This document shows, in pieces, positions 20,495 through 31,403 of a DNA stretch of 64,000 bases (position 1 is the stretch's first letter; each line of letters opens with the position of its first letter). This DNA is from Diabrotica undecimpunctata (lineage: Eukaryota; Arthropoda; Insecta; Coleoptera; Chrysomelidae): assembly GCF_040954645.1 (NCBI RefSeq), contig NC_092805.1:69363186-69427185 (forward strand), read 5' to 3'. Position numbers and translations under genes: made by a program. Under the pieces are notes generated by a model. It made no database searches. It saw nothing but the letters and a program-made list of their open reading frames with translations, and was not told the origin of the DNA.

Positions 20495-20921
20495 TGGCGT
20501 ATAAAACTGTAAATATATTATGACTAATTATTTTCTATTCTAGTTATTTCGGCGCTCAGTTGAAAGACCTGTTTACCTGAATTCGGATGAGTCACCCAAG
20601 ACTTGAAATTTCCAGAAGCAGGCCGAATAAAACCAGTATGAGCGACCTTCTGGGCTCTTCGATGGGGAGTTGCGGCAATTCCGGAACTAACGGCATTTTA
20701 TATTTAAAGAGGAATTTTGTTGTAAACAGGACAGTTAGTTTTTAAACATCGCGTCGAGTTTTTAAAATGTAACGCACGTATTATAATAAATGTAGATAAA
20801 TTATATAATTATTATTGTGAAATAAATTAGTAATAAAGACTTTAATAAATTTGTATGTGTTATAAATAGAACCTTTAATAATAAATAAAAAACAATAAAT
20901 AAAATTAATAAAAACAGTACA
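20495..20921 (+). repeat. 5' LTR of the Gypsy element, 5'-truncated
   Basis: It matches 28117-28543 along 427 bp with only scattered differences, for example GGGGAG against GGTGAG near 20676. The ACA end at 20919-20921 matches the 3' LTR end. The first 17 bases of the complete LTR (TGTTACGATAAATATTA) are missing and are replaced by RTE-fragment sequence. Confidence 0.88.
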
Positions 20922-20949
20922 AGTTAGATAGTACAGTACAGAGAATTAG

Positions 20950-21660
20950 CTTCTACCGGAAAAAAGCTGATTTAGTCCAACGACTAAAGAACGCTTTGCA
21001 GGAAGATGGTTTAGATCCAGAAACTTATATATTTGAAGACAAACATGCTACTGTTATCTCGTCGATTTCGAAAGTTTCTCCCGATGTGGCCAAAGTTTCT
21101 GGTGATGTGGCCAAAGTTTCTGGTGACATCGCATCATTAGAGAACAAAGTTTCTGGTGACATCGCATCATTATAGAACAAAGTTTTCGGCGACATTGCTT
21201 CTTTGGTAGACAAAGTTTCTAACGAGATTTCTTCTCTGGAAAGCAAAGTCTCTGCTAACATCTCTTTGGAAATCTCTAAAGTCACTTCTGAGATGTCTGC
21301 CCCCGACGATAGAATGTCTTCGTTAAAAAACCAAGTTGCTCCGATATGTTGGCCTTCGAAGAAAAGATATGGAAAGAGATGGAAAAGAAGATGGAGGAAA
21401 CAGGGACGGCAGAGAGAGAAAACAATCCAATTACAGTAGAGACAAAAGAAGACGAGACGAAATGTAAGATGGAAATAGGCCTCTGGCTGGTACAGCAAAG
21501 TTAGGACTGTAAAAGAGGAAGGACTGTAAGAGATAAACTTGACCAGCTCGTTAATATGATGAAAAGTGTGACATATAAGAAAACGAAGACCATAAGATGC
21601 TGGAATTGTGGCGAAATAGGACACGTACGAAGTTCATGTAAGCACCCTAGGTACGACGCA
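20950..21660 (+). pseudogene. Gypsy gag remnant: SAP-like N-terminus, coiled-coil repeats, CCHC knuckle
   Basis: The frame begins KKADLVQRLKNALQEDGLDP, a SAP-like DNA/RNA-binding helix pair. It is followed by tandem repeats in which KVSGDIASLEN recurs (33-bp DNA units, 21069-21300), which would form a coiled coil. After a large gap the zinc knuckle CWNCGEIGHVRSSCKHP appears near 21597-21650. The central capsid domain is missing, so an internal deletion has removed most of gag. One stop interrupts the repeat array. Confidence 0.65.
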
Positions 21661-21799
21661 AATCAAGAAACTCACCATCAGGAAAACTAGAACGGGTCGG
21701 CCTTAGGGGGGCAGCTTCGACCTGGAACTTTTCCAAAGACCCTCTCATACTAATAGCTTCTTTGAAATGTCGTGAAGATAGTGTATAATATGTAGATGG

Positions 21800-24242
21800 A
21801 GAAATAAATGGTAAAAGGCATACGTTGTTGGTGGATACCGGAGCGACCAGAACCATTATACGCCCGACAGTTATAAACAGCCGTAAGAAACTGTTACCAA
21901 CGAGGTTGCGACTTCGGACCGCTACAGTTGAAAATGCCAACATTCATGGAGAAATCCAGGTACAATTGAGAATTGGAGCAGAAAAGTTCGTCCATACTGT
22001 TATAGTTGCTGACATCGAAGAGGATGTTATATTAGGAATGGACGTAATGAATATGCATGAATTTCAATTGGATTTTAAGAATAAGGTAATCAAAGTTGGC
22101 AACGAGGAGGTATTTCTTCATCCACATGATGACAACACTGTGCAAGCAGCCATTAAACAAGATACATTCGTACCTGCGAGAAGCGAAACGATCATAGTAG
22201 CGCGGCTACAGGGAATTGTGCACGAAGGGACACCTGTTATGATGGAGCCTTGGAACCATGACGCGAGGTTGGCCGTGGAATCATAATTAGAAAGGAATTG
22301 GTGACTTCGGCTAAAGAAATTCCTGTGAGACTTATCAATGTCAATGACTACCCAGTGACCATCAAGAAAGAGACAAAAGTAGGAACTTGTGTACCTGTGA
22401 TATCCATAATCCGTCAGGCGACAACATCTGATAATTCCAACGACAAATTCGACCAAATGGTTGCAGTTGCTGGACAGTCTCTAAATCAGATGGAGAAAAG
22501 GAACTTAAGGGAATTTCTTCGGCAGTATCGTGATATTTTCGTACCGAAAGGAGGAAAGACGGGAAGAACTACCGTTGTTAAGCATACAATTGATACTGGT
22601 AATGCTAAGCCAATTAGTCAAACAGCTCGACGATTACCACAGGCGAAAAGAGAGGAAGCTGAAACGATTGTTCAGGAAATGAAGAAAGACGGGGTGATAG
22701 AACCTTCTACGAGCCCATGGGTCTCTCCGGTGGTCCTGCTTAAGAAGAAAGACGGAACGACCAGGTTCTGTGTGGATTACCGTTTGCTGAACAAGCCGTT
22801 TACCAAGAAAGATAGTTATCCTCTGCCTCGGATCGACGACACATTGGACACATTGGCTGGAAGTAAATTGTTTTCTACTTTGGATTTGAAGTCTGGATAC
22901 TAGCAGGTAGAAATGGACACAGTAGATAAAGAGAAGACAGCCTTCACCACAGGATCTGGATTGTGGCAATTCAGCGTTATGCCATTTGGACTCTGTAATG
23001 CTCCTGCGACATTTGAGAGGCTTATGGAAAATGTGTTGAGAGGGTTATCTTGGAAAACATGCCTGGTTTACCCAGATGACATAATCGTCTTGGGGGAGAC
23101 ATTTGAAGATCATCTGGAGAATTTAGAAAACTTTTGTTATCGACTTAAAGCTGCCCAATTAATGTTAAACCCCAAGAAGTGCCAGCTATTTCAAGGTAAA
23201 GTCAATTATCTGGGTCATATAGTCAGTAAAGAAGGAGTGGCCGTGGATAAGGGAAAAATCGATTCCATTAAGGAATGGCCAAAACCAACCGACAAACACC
23301 AAGTGAGAAGTTTTCTTGGACTATGTACTTACTACCGAAGGTTTATTAAGAAGTTTGCAGATATCGCTAAGCCATTAACGCGACTTACGGAGGAAGCAAG
23401 AGATTATCGCTGGGATACAGACTGCCAAAATGCCTTTGAGACCTTGAAAAAGCATTTGATCACAGCACCAATTTTAGGGTATCCGCTGCCAGAAGGAGAG
23501 TTCATCTTAGATACAGATGCAAGTAATGTGGGAATTGGAGGAGTTCTGTCTCAGATTCAAGGACAGGAACGAGTCCTTGGATATTTTAGTAAAGTTCTTT
23601 CAAAACCTGAGCGGAATTATTGCGTCACGAGAAGAGAACTTCTAGCAGTAGTGAAATCAGTAGAGCACTTCTATCAATACCTCTATGGCAGAAAGTTTTT
23701 AATCCGAACCGACCATGCCGCTCTTAAGTGGTTGATGCAGTTTAAGAATCCAAAGGGTCAGATAGCCAGGTGGATCGAACGACTCCAAGAATACGATTTC
23801 AAGATTGAGCAACGGGCCGGAGTTAGCCACAGAAACGCTGATTCTCTTTCCAGAAGGCCATGCCCAGCAGAGTGTTCCCACTGCAACAAAACGGAATCCA
23901 AGGAAGTAGCAGTGTTAAGAACAACGATGGTCAACGACGACTCGATGCCTACCAGGATAAGGGAAGAACAAGAGAGAGATCCAGTTGTACAGAAAATTCG
24001 AAAATGGAAAGAGGAAAACCGTCGACCACCTTGGCAAGAAATATCAAACCTATGCTCAGTAGTTAAGACGTATTGGGCCCAGTGGGACTCATTTATCATG
24101 GAAAATGGCTTGCTCAAACGAGTCCTGGAAAATGATGACGGTTCAGAGAAGAGAAGACAGTTGGTGATCCCAACGGGCCTTACCGAAAAAGGTTTGAAAG
24201 AATAGCTTTGGACATCGCTGGGCCATTTTCAGAAAGTGAAAA
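21800..24242 (+). pseudogene. Gypsy protease, reverse transcriptase and RNase H
   Basis: Retropepsin: LLVDTGATRTIIRPTV at about 21.83 kb, ending VILGMDVMN. Reverse transcriptase: [31 protein letters not shown] followed by a TAG at 22903 where Trp is usual, MPFGLCNAPATFERLM, and YPDD where YLDD/YIDD is expected. RNase H: FILDTDASNVGIGGVL, YCVTRRELLAVV, RTDHAALKWL and SHRNADSLSRRPC. The frame shifts near 24200 and the HHCC zinc region that normally precedes the integrase is deleted, so VIP runs directly into the FERIALDIAGPF region. The integrase then breaks at the RTE insertion. Confidence 0.85.
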
Positions 24243-26679
24243 CGACATAGAAAAAACACATTATGTTATCATCACCGGAGATTTTAATGCAAAAATAGGG
24301 CGGCGAATACCAAGTGACTCAGACTACATAGGAAACTTCGGTCTAGGAAACAGAAACACCAGAGGAGAGACATTAGCAAATTTCATAAGAACCGAAAAAA
24401 TGTTTTGCCTGAACATGTTCTATAAAAAACAAATACAAAGAAAGTGGACATGGCGTAGCCCGAACGGCCAGGTTAAGAATGAAATAGATTTTATCCTTTC
24501 CAGTGATAGATCAATATGTAAAAACATCGAGGTGCTGAACAAATTTAATACTGGCAGTGACCATAGACTAGTTCGTGCCGATATACATATTAACGTAAAG
24601 AGAGAAAGACGAAAACTATTAACAACAAACCCTTTACCGACGGCAGACATCCTAGCCAGTAATAAAGAGAAATATCAAGAGGAATTAGCACGAAAACTAG
24701 TAGCAAATACCATTGAGCACAAGAATATAGATGAACTAGCTGAGAAAATAACTAAAGACATACAAACAGTCACTAAGAAACTTTGTTGCAGAATAAGAAA
24801 ACAAAAAGAAGCTAAACTAAAACCCGAGACTCTAGAACAGATAGAGAAAAGAAGAAGAACGAACAGAGATAACCCGGACTATAAAGCGCTCAACAGAAGC
24901 GTTAAGAAAAATATTCGAAAAGCCCTCAGAGCTTATAGAACAAACCAGATTCTTGAAACCATAGAGAACAATAAGAACATGAAAGTACTAAAAACATCTA
25001 AATCCGCTGGCAGGAATAAAATCATAAAGATAAAAGACGACCGTGGAACATTATGCTCGCATAAGGAAGAGATCGTTAGAAAAATCCGAAAATTTTACGA
25101 GAAGCTGTATACTTCTACTATTCCGAACCCCGGTATACCAACAAAACATATCTTAAATGTGGGCTCAGAGGATCTCCCTGAAATAATAACATCAGAAATT
25201 AGAGCCGCCCTAAAACAAATGAAAAATGGGAAAACACCAGGAGAAGATAAAATTACTTCAGAGATGCTAAAAATGGGAGGCACTGCATTAGAAGGGGCAA
25301 TGAGAGCATTACTGAATAAATGCCTATTGGAAGGACAAATACCAAAAGCATGGAAAAATGCGGAAGTCATTCTACTCCATAAAAAAGGAGACGCCGCAAA
25401 TATAGAAAACTACCGACCAATAAGCTTGTTGTCACACCTTTACAAACTACTAACCCGAATAATAACAAATAGATTGACAGCTAAGCTAGATGCATACCAA
25501 CCGGTGGAGCAAGCAGGCTTTCGTAAGTGTTTTAGCACTATCGATCACTTGCAAACAATCCGGACAGTTATTGAAAAAACAATAGAGTACAACATACCAC
25601 TACATCTGGCATTTGTCGATTATCACAAAGCATTCGACAGTATCGAGAAATGGGCTTTCTTAACAGCATTGAACGACGCCAGAGTAGATTCAAGATATGC
25701 TGCCCTCCTTAAGAATATATACGATGATGCTACTTTTCACGTAAAAATAGATGATGATTTGGAAACTATGAAAATAGACCTTAGCAAAGGCGTGAGACAG
25801 GGTGACACCATCTCACCCAAGTTATTTACTTTGGCATTAGAAAATGTCTTCAAAAAACTAAATTGGGTCGAAAAGGGATTAAAAATAATAGATGGAGTAT
25901 ACCTTAACCATTTGCGTTTCGCAGACGACATAGTACTAATAAGCACAGATATCCATGAACTAAAATCAATGCTACAAGATTTAAATCACAAATCGAATCA
26001 AATAGGATTAAAAATGAATCTCGACAAAACATAGATATTAAGCAACAGCCTAGAAAACATCACGATAGATAACATCAATGTAGATAAGGTAGGACAATAT
26101 ATATATCTAGGACATGCAATTAAAAACGAAAAGGAAAATCAAACCCTAGAAATTAAAAGAAGGACACAATTATCATGGGCTGCTTTTGGGAAGTTGAGCT
26201 TCATTTTAAAAGACAGAAAAATCCCAATACACTTAAAACGAAAAACCTATGACACTTGTATACTACCAGTTGCAACTTATGGATTGGAAACTATGGCAAT
26301 AACAAGAAAAATGGCAGAACAATTAAGAGTAACTCAACGGGCCATGGAGAGGGCCATGTTAAATATAAGCCTCAGAGACAAAATTCCTAACACCGAAATA
26401 CGTCGAAGAACTAAAGTAACCGACATCATGGAAAAAATAGCGACATTGAGATGGCAATGGGTAGCACATGTAGCAAGACAAGACACCAACAGATGGTCTC
26501 ATAAAGTGACCTTCTGGAGACCTCGAGAAACAAAAAGAAGCGTGGGAAGACCCAAAAAGAGATGGATAGACGATATAACAGCTGTAGCTGGAAAGCAATG
26601 GATGAGAATTGCAAAAGATAGGGAAGCGTGGAAACAATTGGAGGAGGCCTATGTCCAACAATGGATGAATGAAGGCTGA
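24243..26679 (+). pseudogene. RTE endonuclease (C-terminal part) and reverse transcriptase
   Basis: Endonuclease motifs: VIITGDFNAKIG, EIDFILSSDRS and TGSDHRLVRADI, the C-terminal half of an apurinic-type nuclease. Reverse transcriptase: KNGKTPGEDKITSEMLK, AEVILLHKKGDAANIENYRP, HLAFVDYHKAFDSIEKWAF (catalytic Asp), GVRQGDTISPKLFTLALE, and LRFADDIVLIS with FADD. The C-terminus has GLETMAITRKMAEQL, GRPKKRWIDDITAVAGKQWM and EEAYVQQWMNEG, typical of insect RTE elements. A single TAG near 26032 is the only break. The enzyme would nick DNA and prime reverse transcription from its 3' tail. Confidence 0.85.
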
Positions 26680-26683
26680 AGAA
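24243..26683 (+). mobile_element. RTE-type LINE, 5'-truncated, inserted in the Gypsy integrase
   Basis: The element starts inside the endonuclease domain and ends with a short TGA-GAAGAA tail. GAAAA flanks both ends (24238-24242 and 26684-26688) and joins the two Gypsy halves in frame, so it is the likely target duplication. The coding frame has only one stop (TAG near 26032). The same 3' sequence (GGCTGAAGAAGAAG) ends another RTE copy on the minus strand at 63.6 kb. Length is about 2.44 kb. Confidence 0.85.
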
Positions 26684-27703
26684 GAAAATGGAGGCAAGTA
26701 CATGTTGGTAGTAATGGATTACTTCACTAAGTGGGTCGAGATTTACGCACTTACAGACCAGAAGGCCGCCACCGTTGCAGATAAGTTGATCCAAGAATAT
26801 ATCAGCCGATTTGGAGTGCCTTTGGAGATCCATAGTAACCAAGGCAGGAACTTTGAAAGCGATCTATTCCAAGGAATATGTGATAGACTAGGCATGACGA
26901 AAACAAGAACTACCGCGTATCATCCGCAATCGGATGGTATGGTAGAACGAATGAATAGGACGGTTGGCAAATATTTGACAAATATGGTGTCCGATCATCA
27001 GCGAGACTGGGACCAATATCTTCCGTTCTTCACAATGGCCTACAGATCTGCTGTTAACGAATCAACAGGCCAGACACCAGCCAGAGTCCTAATCGGACGC
27101 GAAATGCGACTACCTTGTGATCTAGAGTTTGGGTGTCGACCTGTAGAAGATGTAGCAGGTGAAGATTATGTGATCGAATTACGAAGAAGAATGGACGATG
27201 TACATGAGTTGGTCCGTTCCCACCTTCAGATCGCTAGCGACCGAATGAAGAAACGGTACGATACACAAGCCGAAAAAGGTTGCTTTAAGAAGAACGACAA
27301 AGTCTGGCTCTATAATCCCAAGAAGCGAAAAGGTTGTTCTCCCAAATTGCAGCAGTTTTGGGAAGGCCCATACCTCATTATGGAGAAGATCAACGATGTC
27401 ATCTACCGAATGAGCAAGATTCCGAGGGGAAAACCGATGATAGTACACCATAACCGGCTGGCGTCTTTCGAAGGTGACCACGACGTAGATGAAGAAGTGG
27501 AAGTAAACAAAGTCCAAGATGTGTCTGACCTCGCGTTTGAGGAATTCATGGGTGCCTATGGAGGTACCGGTAAAGCAAGACATGGTGTTACCACATCCCG
27601 GCCAGTATCAAAGACGCACCAGGGTTGGCATCCGTATTCCAAAGGAAGTTCGGTCGAGTTGCAGAACTTCAATGCCAAGTGCCAGCTCCCGGGAAAGCCT
27701 TGA
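26684..27703 (+). pseudogene. Gypsy integrase, main part
   Basis: The frame resumes the integrase core: KYMLVVMDYFTKWVEIYAL, IHSNQGRNFESDLF, HPQSDGMVERMNRTVGKYL and TGQTPARVLIGREMRLPCD, then KVWLYNPKKRKGCSPKLQQFWEG and VIYRMSKIPRGKPMIVHHNRL. The second catalytic Asp, expected in the HSDQG-type motif, is Asn here (HSNQG), and the first Asp (LDIAGPF) lies before the RTE insertion. This copy therefore would not catalyse strand transfer even without the insertion. The tail overlaps the macro-domain-like frame. Confidence 0.85.
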
Positions 27704-28110
27704 AACTCCAAGATGCATCACGTTACCTTTTCTACCTGGTAACAAAAGACACTGCCCGTGACCAACCTACCTACCGAGATGTATGGGAAGCCTTACTTCA
27801 ATTGAGGGAACACGTACTAGAGTCCGACGTGCAAAAGTTAGTTATGCCAAAGTTAGAGTGCCGCCAATTAGATTGGAGGGTTATCCGAAGCATGGTGGAG
27901 GAGATCTTTAAAGACACCGAAGTCCAGGTGTTAGTCTGTTGCAATCCGCATAGTTACTGGTGCGGAGAGAAAACCGTCGCTTGTCATTTTTATACAACTG
28001 GAAGTTGTAAAAGAGGGTCCAGTTGCCGATACCAGCATACCGTTCCAGTTCCAGTCCCGACAAGGTTCCAGGAGGAACCATCTTTTAAGAGGGGGGCAAT
28101 GTTACGATAA
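27595..28110 (+). CDS. Macro-domain-like protein with C-terminal CCCH zinc finger, carried by Gypsy
   Basis: A frame distinct from the integrase reads GLASVFQRKFGRVAEL, YLFYLVTKDT, QPTYRDVWEALLQLREHV, KLVMPKLECRQLDWRVIRSM and QVLVCC. This follows the C-terminal two-thirds of a POA1/TARG1-type macro domain, which binds or hydrolyses ADP-ribose esters. The expected glycine-rich loop with Asp before LDW is altered (LECRQLDW). A CX7CX5CX3H finger (CHFYTTGSCKRGSSCRYQH) follows at about 27979-28035. An in-frame stop at about 27572 and the integrase overlap mean the N-terminal part is missing or frameshifted. The protein ends 13 bases after the start of the 3' LTR. Host capture of the domain is inferred. 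Confidence 0.6.
   Translation: MPASIKDAPGLASVFQRKFGRVAELQCQVPAPGKALKLQDASRYLFYLVTKDTARDQPTYRDVWEALLQLREHVLESDVQKLVMPKLECRQLDWRVIRSMVEEIFKDTEVQVLVCCNPHSYWCGEKTVACHFYTTGSCKRGSSCRYQHTVPVPVPTRFQEEPSFKRGAMLR
28088..28099 (+). other. Polypurine tract
   Basis: AGAGGGGGGCAA lies directly before the TGTTACG start of the 3' LTR, where plus-strand priming takes place in Gypsy elements. Its position is what fixes the LTR boundary at 28100. Confidence 0.7.
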
Positions 28111-28543
28111 ATATTATGGCGTATAAAACTGTAAATATATTATGACTAATTATTTTCTATTCTAGTTATTTCGGCGCTCAGTTGAAAGACCTGTTTACCT
28201 AAATTCTGATGAGTCACCCACGACTTGAAATTTCCAGAAGCAGGCCGAATAAAACCAGTATGAGCGACCTTCTGGGCTCTTCGATGGTGAGTCGCGGCAA
28301 TTCCGGAACTAACGGCATTTTATATTTAAAGAGGAATTTTGTTGTAAACAGGACAGTTAGTTTTTGAACATCGCGTCGAGTTTTTAAAATGTAACGCACG
28401 TATTATAATACATGTAGATAAATTATATATTTATTAGTGTGAAATAAATTAGTAATAAAGACTTTAATAAATTTGTAAGTGTTATAAATAGAACCTTTAA
28501 TAATAAATAAAAATCAATAAATTAGATTAATAAAAACAGTACA
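28100..28543 (+). repeat. 3' LTR of the Gypsy element
   Basis: A 444-bp LTR begins TGTTACGATAAATATTATGG and ends AACAGTACA, with TGT/ACA termini. From 28117 on it aligns with the truncated 5' LTR. The polypurine tract precedes it. Immediately after it, at 28544, a different Gypsy pol begins. Confidence 0.88.
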
Positions 28544-31403
28544 GTTGGATACTTCGAAGAAGACCGTTTGTAGAGTGGCGAATGGTCAGATGTGTGAATC
28601 GTTGGGGGAATGTTTAGTACCTTTCATGGTTAGGGATCGCTTGCGTGTCTTGCCAGTATTAGTTATTTTGGATATACCGCACATTCTAATTTTAGAATCT
28701 GATTTTTGGCGAGTTATGGGTATCGTTCCAGATTTGAGGTATAACGAATGGTATTTTTCGGACGTTCCAGCAATGGTAAGTTCAGTGGATCATCTCCGAG
28801 GTCAAACTATTTTGGCCGATGCAGAGAAGTCGCGATTGTATGAAGTTATTAATAGAAGTCGTGAACTAATGGGCACTTCTCTTGGTTGTACTGATGTCAT
28901 TGAGCATGTGATTGTTTGTAAATCTGCACCCATAAAACAACATTACTACTCTGTATCTCCAGTAATCCAAAGTCATATTGATAAATAGCTAGAGGATATG
29001 TTGGCGAAAGGAGTAGTGGAATGATCGAGAAGTGCTTGGTCGTCCCCGATTCTCTTGGTGAAGAAAAAGGTTCCAGAAGGTGAAGAACCAAAATGGAGGT
29101 TCTGCGTAGACTATCGAAAATTTAATGCCGTAATAGAGAGGGATGGCTACCCATTACCGTACATCTCTAATATTTTGAATAAATTGAAGAACGCACATTA
29201 TCTTTCCACCATAGACATTAAGTCGGCGTATTGGCAGGTACCTGTTACTAAGGCTTCCAGGCCTTATACTGCTTTTACGGTTCCTGGTCGAGGTCTTTTT
29301 CAGTTTTGCAGAATGCCTTTTGGATTATATAATGCCCCGGCTACATGGCAGAGGTTGATAGATCGTGTCTTCAGTCCGGAGTTGGAACCCTATGTTTTTA
29401 CTTACTTGGATGACGTGGTCATCGTGAGAGAGTCTTTTGAAGAACATGTAAGGATCTTAGAGGAAGTCTTTAGACGCTTGAGAGTTAGTTAAGTTAACCG
29501 TTAGCTGGGATAAATGTCAATTTTGTAGACCGGAACTAAAGTATTTGGGTCATACGGTTGATAGGAATGGACTACATGTTGATGGTGATAAAGTCAAGGC
29601 TATGCTACGTATTCCAACACCCACATCCGTCCAGGAAGTCTGTAGCATCATAGGTACATTTTCCTGGTATCGAAGATTTATTCCTTCCTTTGCGACACTA
29701 CTAGCTCCAAATACAGCGATATTGAAGAAAGGAAGAAAATTCAATTGGACCCCGGATTGTAAGGAATGTTTTCAGAAAATAAAAGAATGTCTAGTTTCTG
29801 CTCCGATACTTAATTGTCCTGACTACAATTTACCTTTTGTTGTCCAATGTGATGCCTCAGGATATGGAGTGGGCGCCGTGTTATTGCAGCCAGGCCCAGA
29901 AGGTGACAAAGTAATTAGTTTCCTGAGCAGATCACTCACGCGCCAAGAAAGGAATTTTTCCACGACGGAACGAGAATGTTTAGCTGTGTTATGTTCAGTC
30001 GAAAAACTGCGTCCTTATCTGAAGGGTGTTCCGTTAACGGTCGTGACTGATCACGCATCCCACGTATGGCTTCAAAATTTGAAGAATCTTACTGGAAGAT
30101 TAGCTCGATGGGCGGTAAGATTGCAACAATATGACTTTAAGATTGTGCATCGGAAAGGAAAAGAACATGTTGTTCCCGATTTGTTATCTCGGTTAGTTCC
30201 CGTGCTTGATATGGTTGAAGAGGTTGTACCGCCTCCTAGTGGTGATAGTTGGTATGATAAACTTTGTAGAAAAATAGAGTCTAATCCCTTGAAGTATCCT
30301 CAGTGGAGAATGTCTGGTGGCAAACTTTATAAATACATCCGTCCCAGTCATGGATTTTTGGTCGAGAAAGTGGACAATTGGAAGGAGGTCGTTTGTAAGG
30401 ATCAGCGATTGGAAGTGCTAAAGTTGTGTCATGATAGCCCTTAAGTAGGTCATATGGGGATCCTGAAAACTTATAAGTGTATTAACGAGAAGTATTTTTG
30501 ACCGAAATTGCGGAGTGATGTGTCTCGTTACGTTGGACGTTGCTTACTGTATGCTATGCATAAGGTGGAACAAGGTAAGCCCAAAGGCTTTATGACCCCT
30601 CAACCTAAAGCTACTCAACCATGGGAGATAGTAGCAACCGATCTTATGGGACCTTTTCCAAGATCAACTCAAGGCTATAAGTTTATCTTAGTGGTAATGG
30701 ATGTGATTAGTAAATTTTCTTTGGTATTTCCGTTGCGATTCTCAAAAGCCGTGCATGTCGTTAAGAAAATTTTTTCTCGTATTTGGAGTTCCACGTCTGT
30801 TACTATGTGATAATGGTGTCCAGTATACTTCAGCTATTTTCAAGAAAATGATGGAAACCTATGGTGTCTCAGTTCGTTATAATGCGTTGTATTATCCACA
30901 TTGCAATCCATCTGAACGCTATAACCGAACTCTTAAAACAATTATGGCAACTTATATCACAACCATAGGAAGTGGGATGAAAATTTGGCCAAACTAGCAT
31001 GTACTACGCGCACTGCATACCACGAGTCGAGTGGTCAAGATCCCTACTTCATAAATTTCGGTCGGAAGATGGTAGTGGTAGGGAATTATTTGCTGATGTT
31101 AGGAAACGTTTAGATAAAGTTTCGGCTAAGTATGAGAAGACTTATGAGAATTCCTCTGGACGGAGACGTCCAGAGGAATTTCAGCCCCATCAGTCAGTAT
31201 AGCGGAGAAATTTTGTGTTGTCAGATGCCGCTAAATATTTCACGAAAAAGTTAGCTCCTAGATGGGTAGGACCCTACTTCGTGAAGAAGAAAGTTTCCCC
31301 CTGGACATATAGTTTAGAGGATGAAAATGGCAAGGATCAAGGTATTTGGAATGTTAAAGATTTAAGGGTTAGTAACCCGACTGGTGATCGCGATAGGATT
31401 TAG
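28544..31403 (+). pseudogene. Second Gypsy lineage: protease end, reverse transcriptase, RNase H, integrase
   Basis: Protease tail: VDTSKKTVCRVANGQ and ILESDFWRVMGIVPDL. Reverse transcriptase: WSSPILLVKKK, WRFCVDYRKFNAVIERDGYP, TIDIKSAYWQVPVTKASRPY and FTYLDDVVIV with an intact YLDD. RNase H: VVQCDASGYGVGAVLLQPG and TTERECLAVLCSVEKLRPYL. Integrase: ATDLMGPFPRSTQGY, LLLCDNGVQYTSAIF and CNPSERYNRTLKTIMATYI, with the D, D and E residues present. Stops occur near 28986, 29022, 29490 and 30442; there are frameshifts at about 29490 and 30770. The 5' end abuts the LTR of the first Gypsy element, and no LTR of its own was identified. Confidence 0.82.
31149..31180. repeat. Perfect 14-bp inverted repeat with 4-nt loop
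   Basis: AATTCCTCTGGACG, loop GAGA, then CGTCCAGAGGAATT. It lies in the integrase C-terminal region of the second Gypsy element and distorts the protein there (SSGRRRPEEF). It looks like a fold-back copying event. Confidence 0.85.

Larger units (their letters stand above)
20495..28543 (+). mobile_element. Gypsy LTR retrotransposon carrying a macro-domain/CCCH frame
   Basis: Two closely similar LTRs (20495-20921 and 28100-28543) enclose SAP-like gag, a CCHC knuckle, retropepsin, reverse transcriptase, RNase H, integrase and an extra 3' frame. An RTE element is inserted in the integrase at 24243-26683. The 5' LTR lacks the first 17 bp seen in the 3' LTR, so the left end has been lost together with any target duplication. 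The right end abuts another Gypsy element at 28544. Low LTR divergence suggests a young insertion, but stops, a YPDD site and deletions make the copy inactive. Confidence 0.88.

Noticed and set aside
21025..21624. 199-residue minus-strand frame with Ser/Thr-Pro-Glu repeats
   Set aside because: It is the complement of the gag repeat array; the plus strand has the SAP-like and CCHC context.
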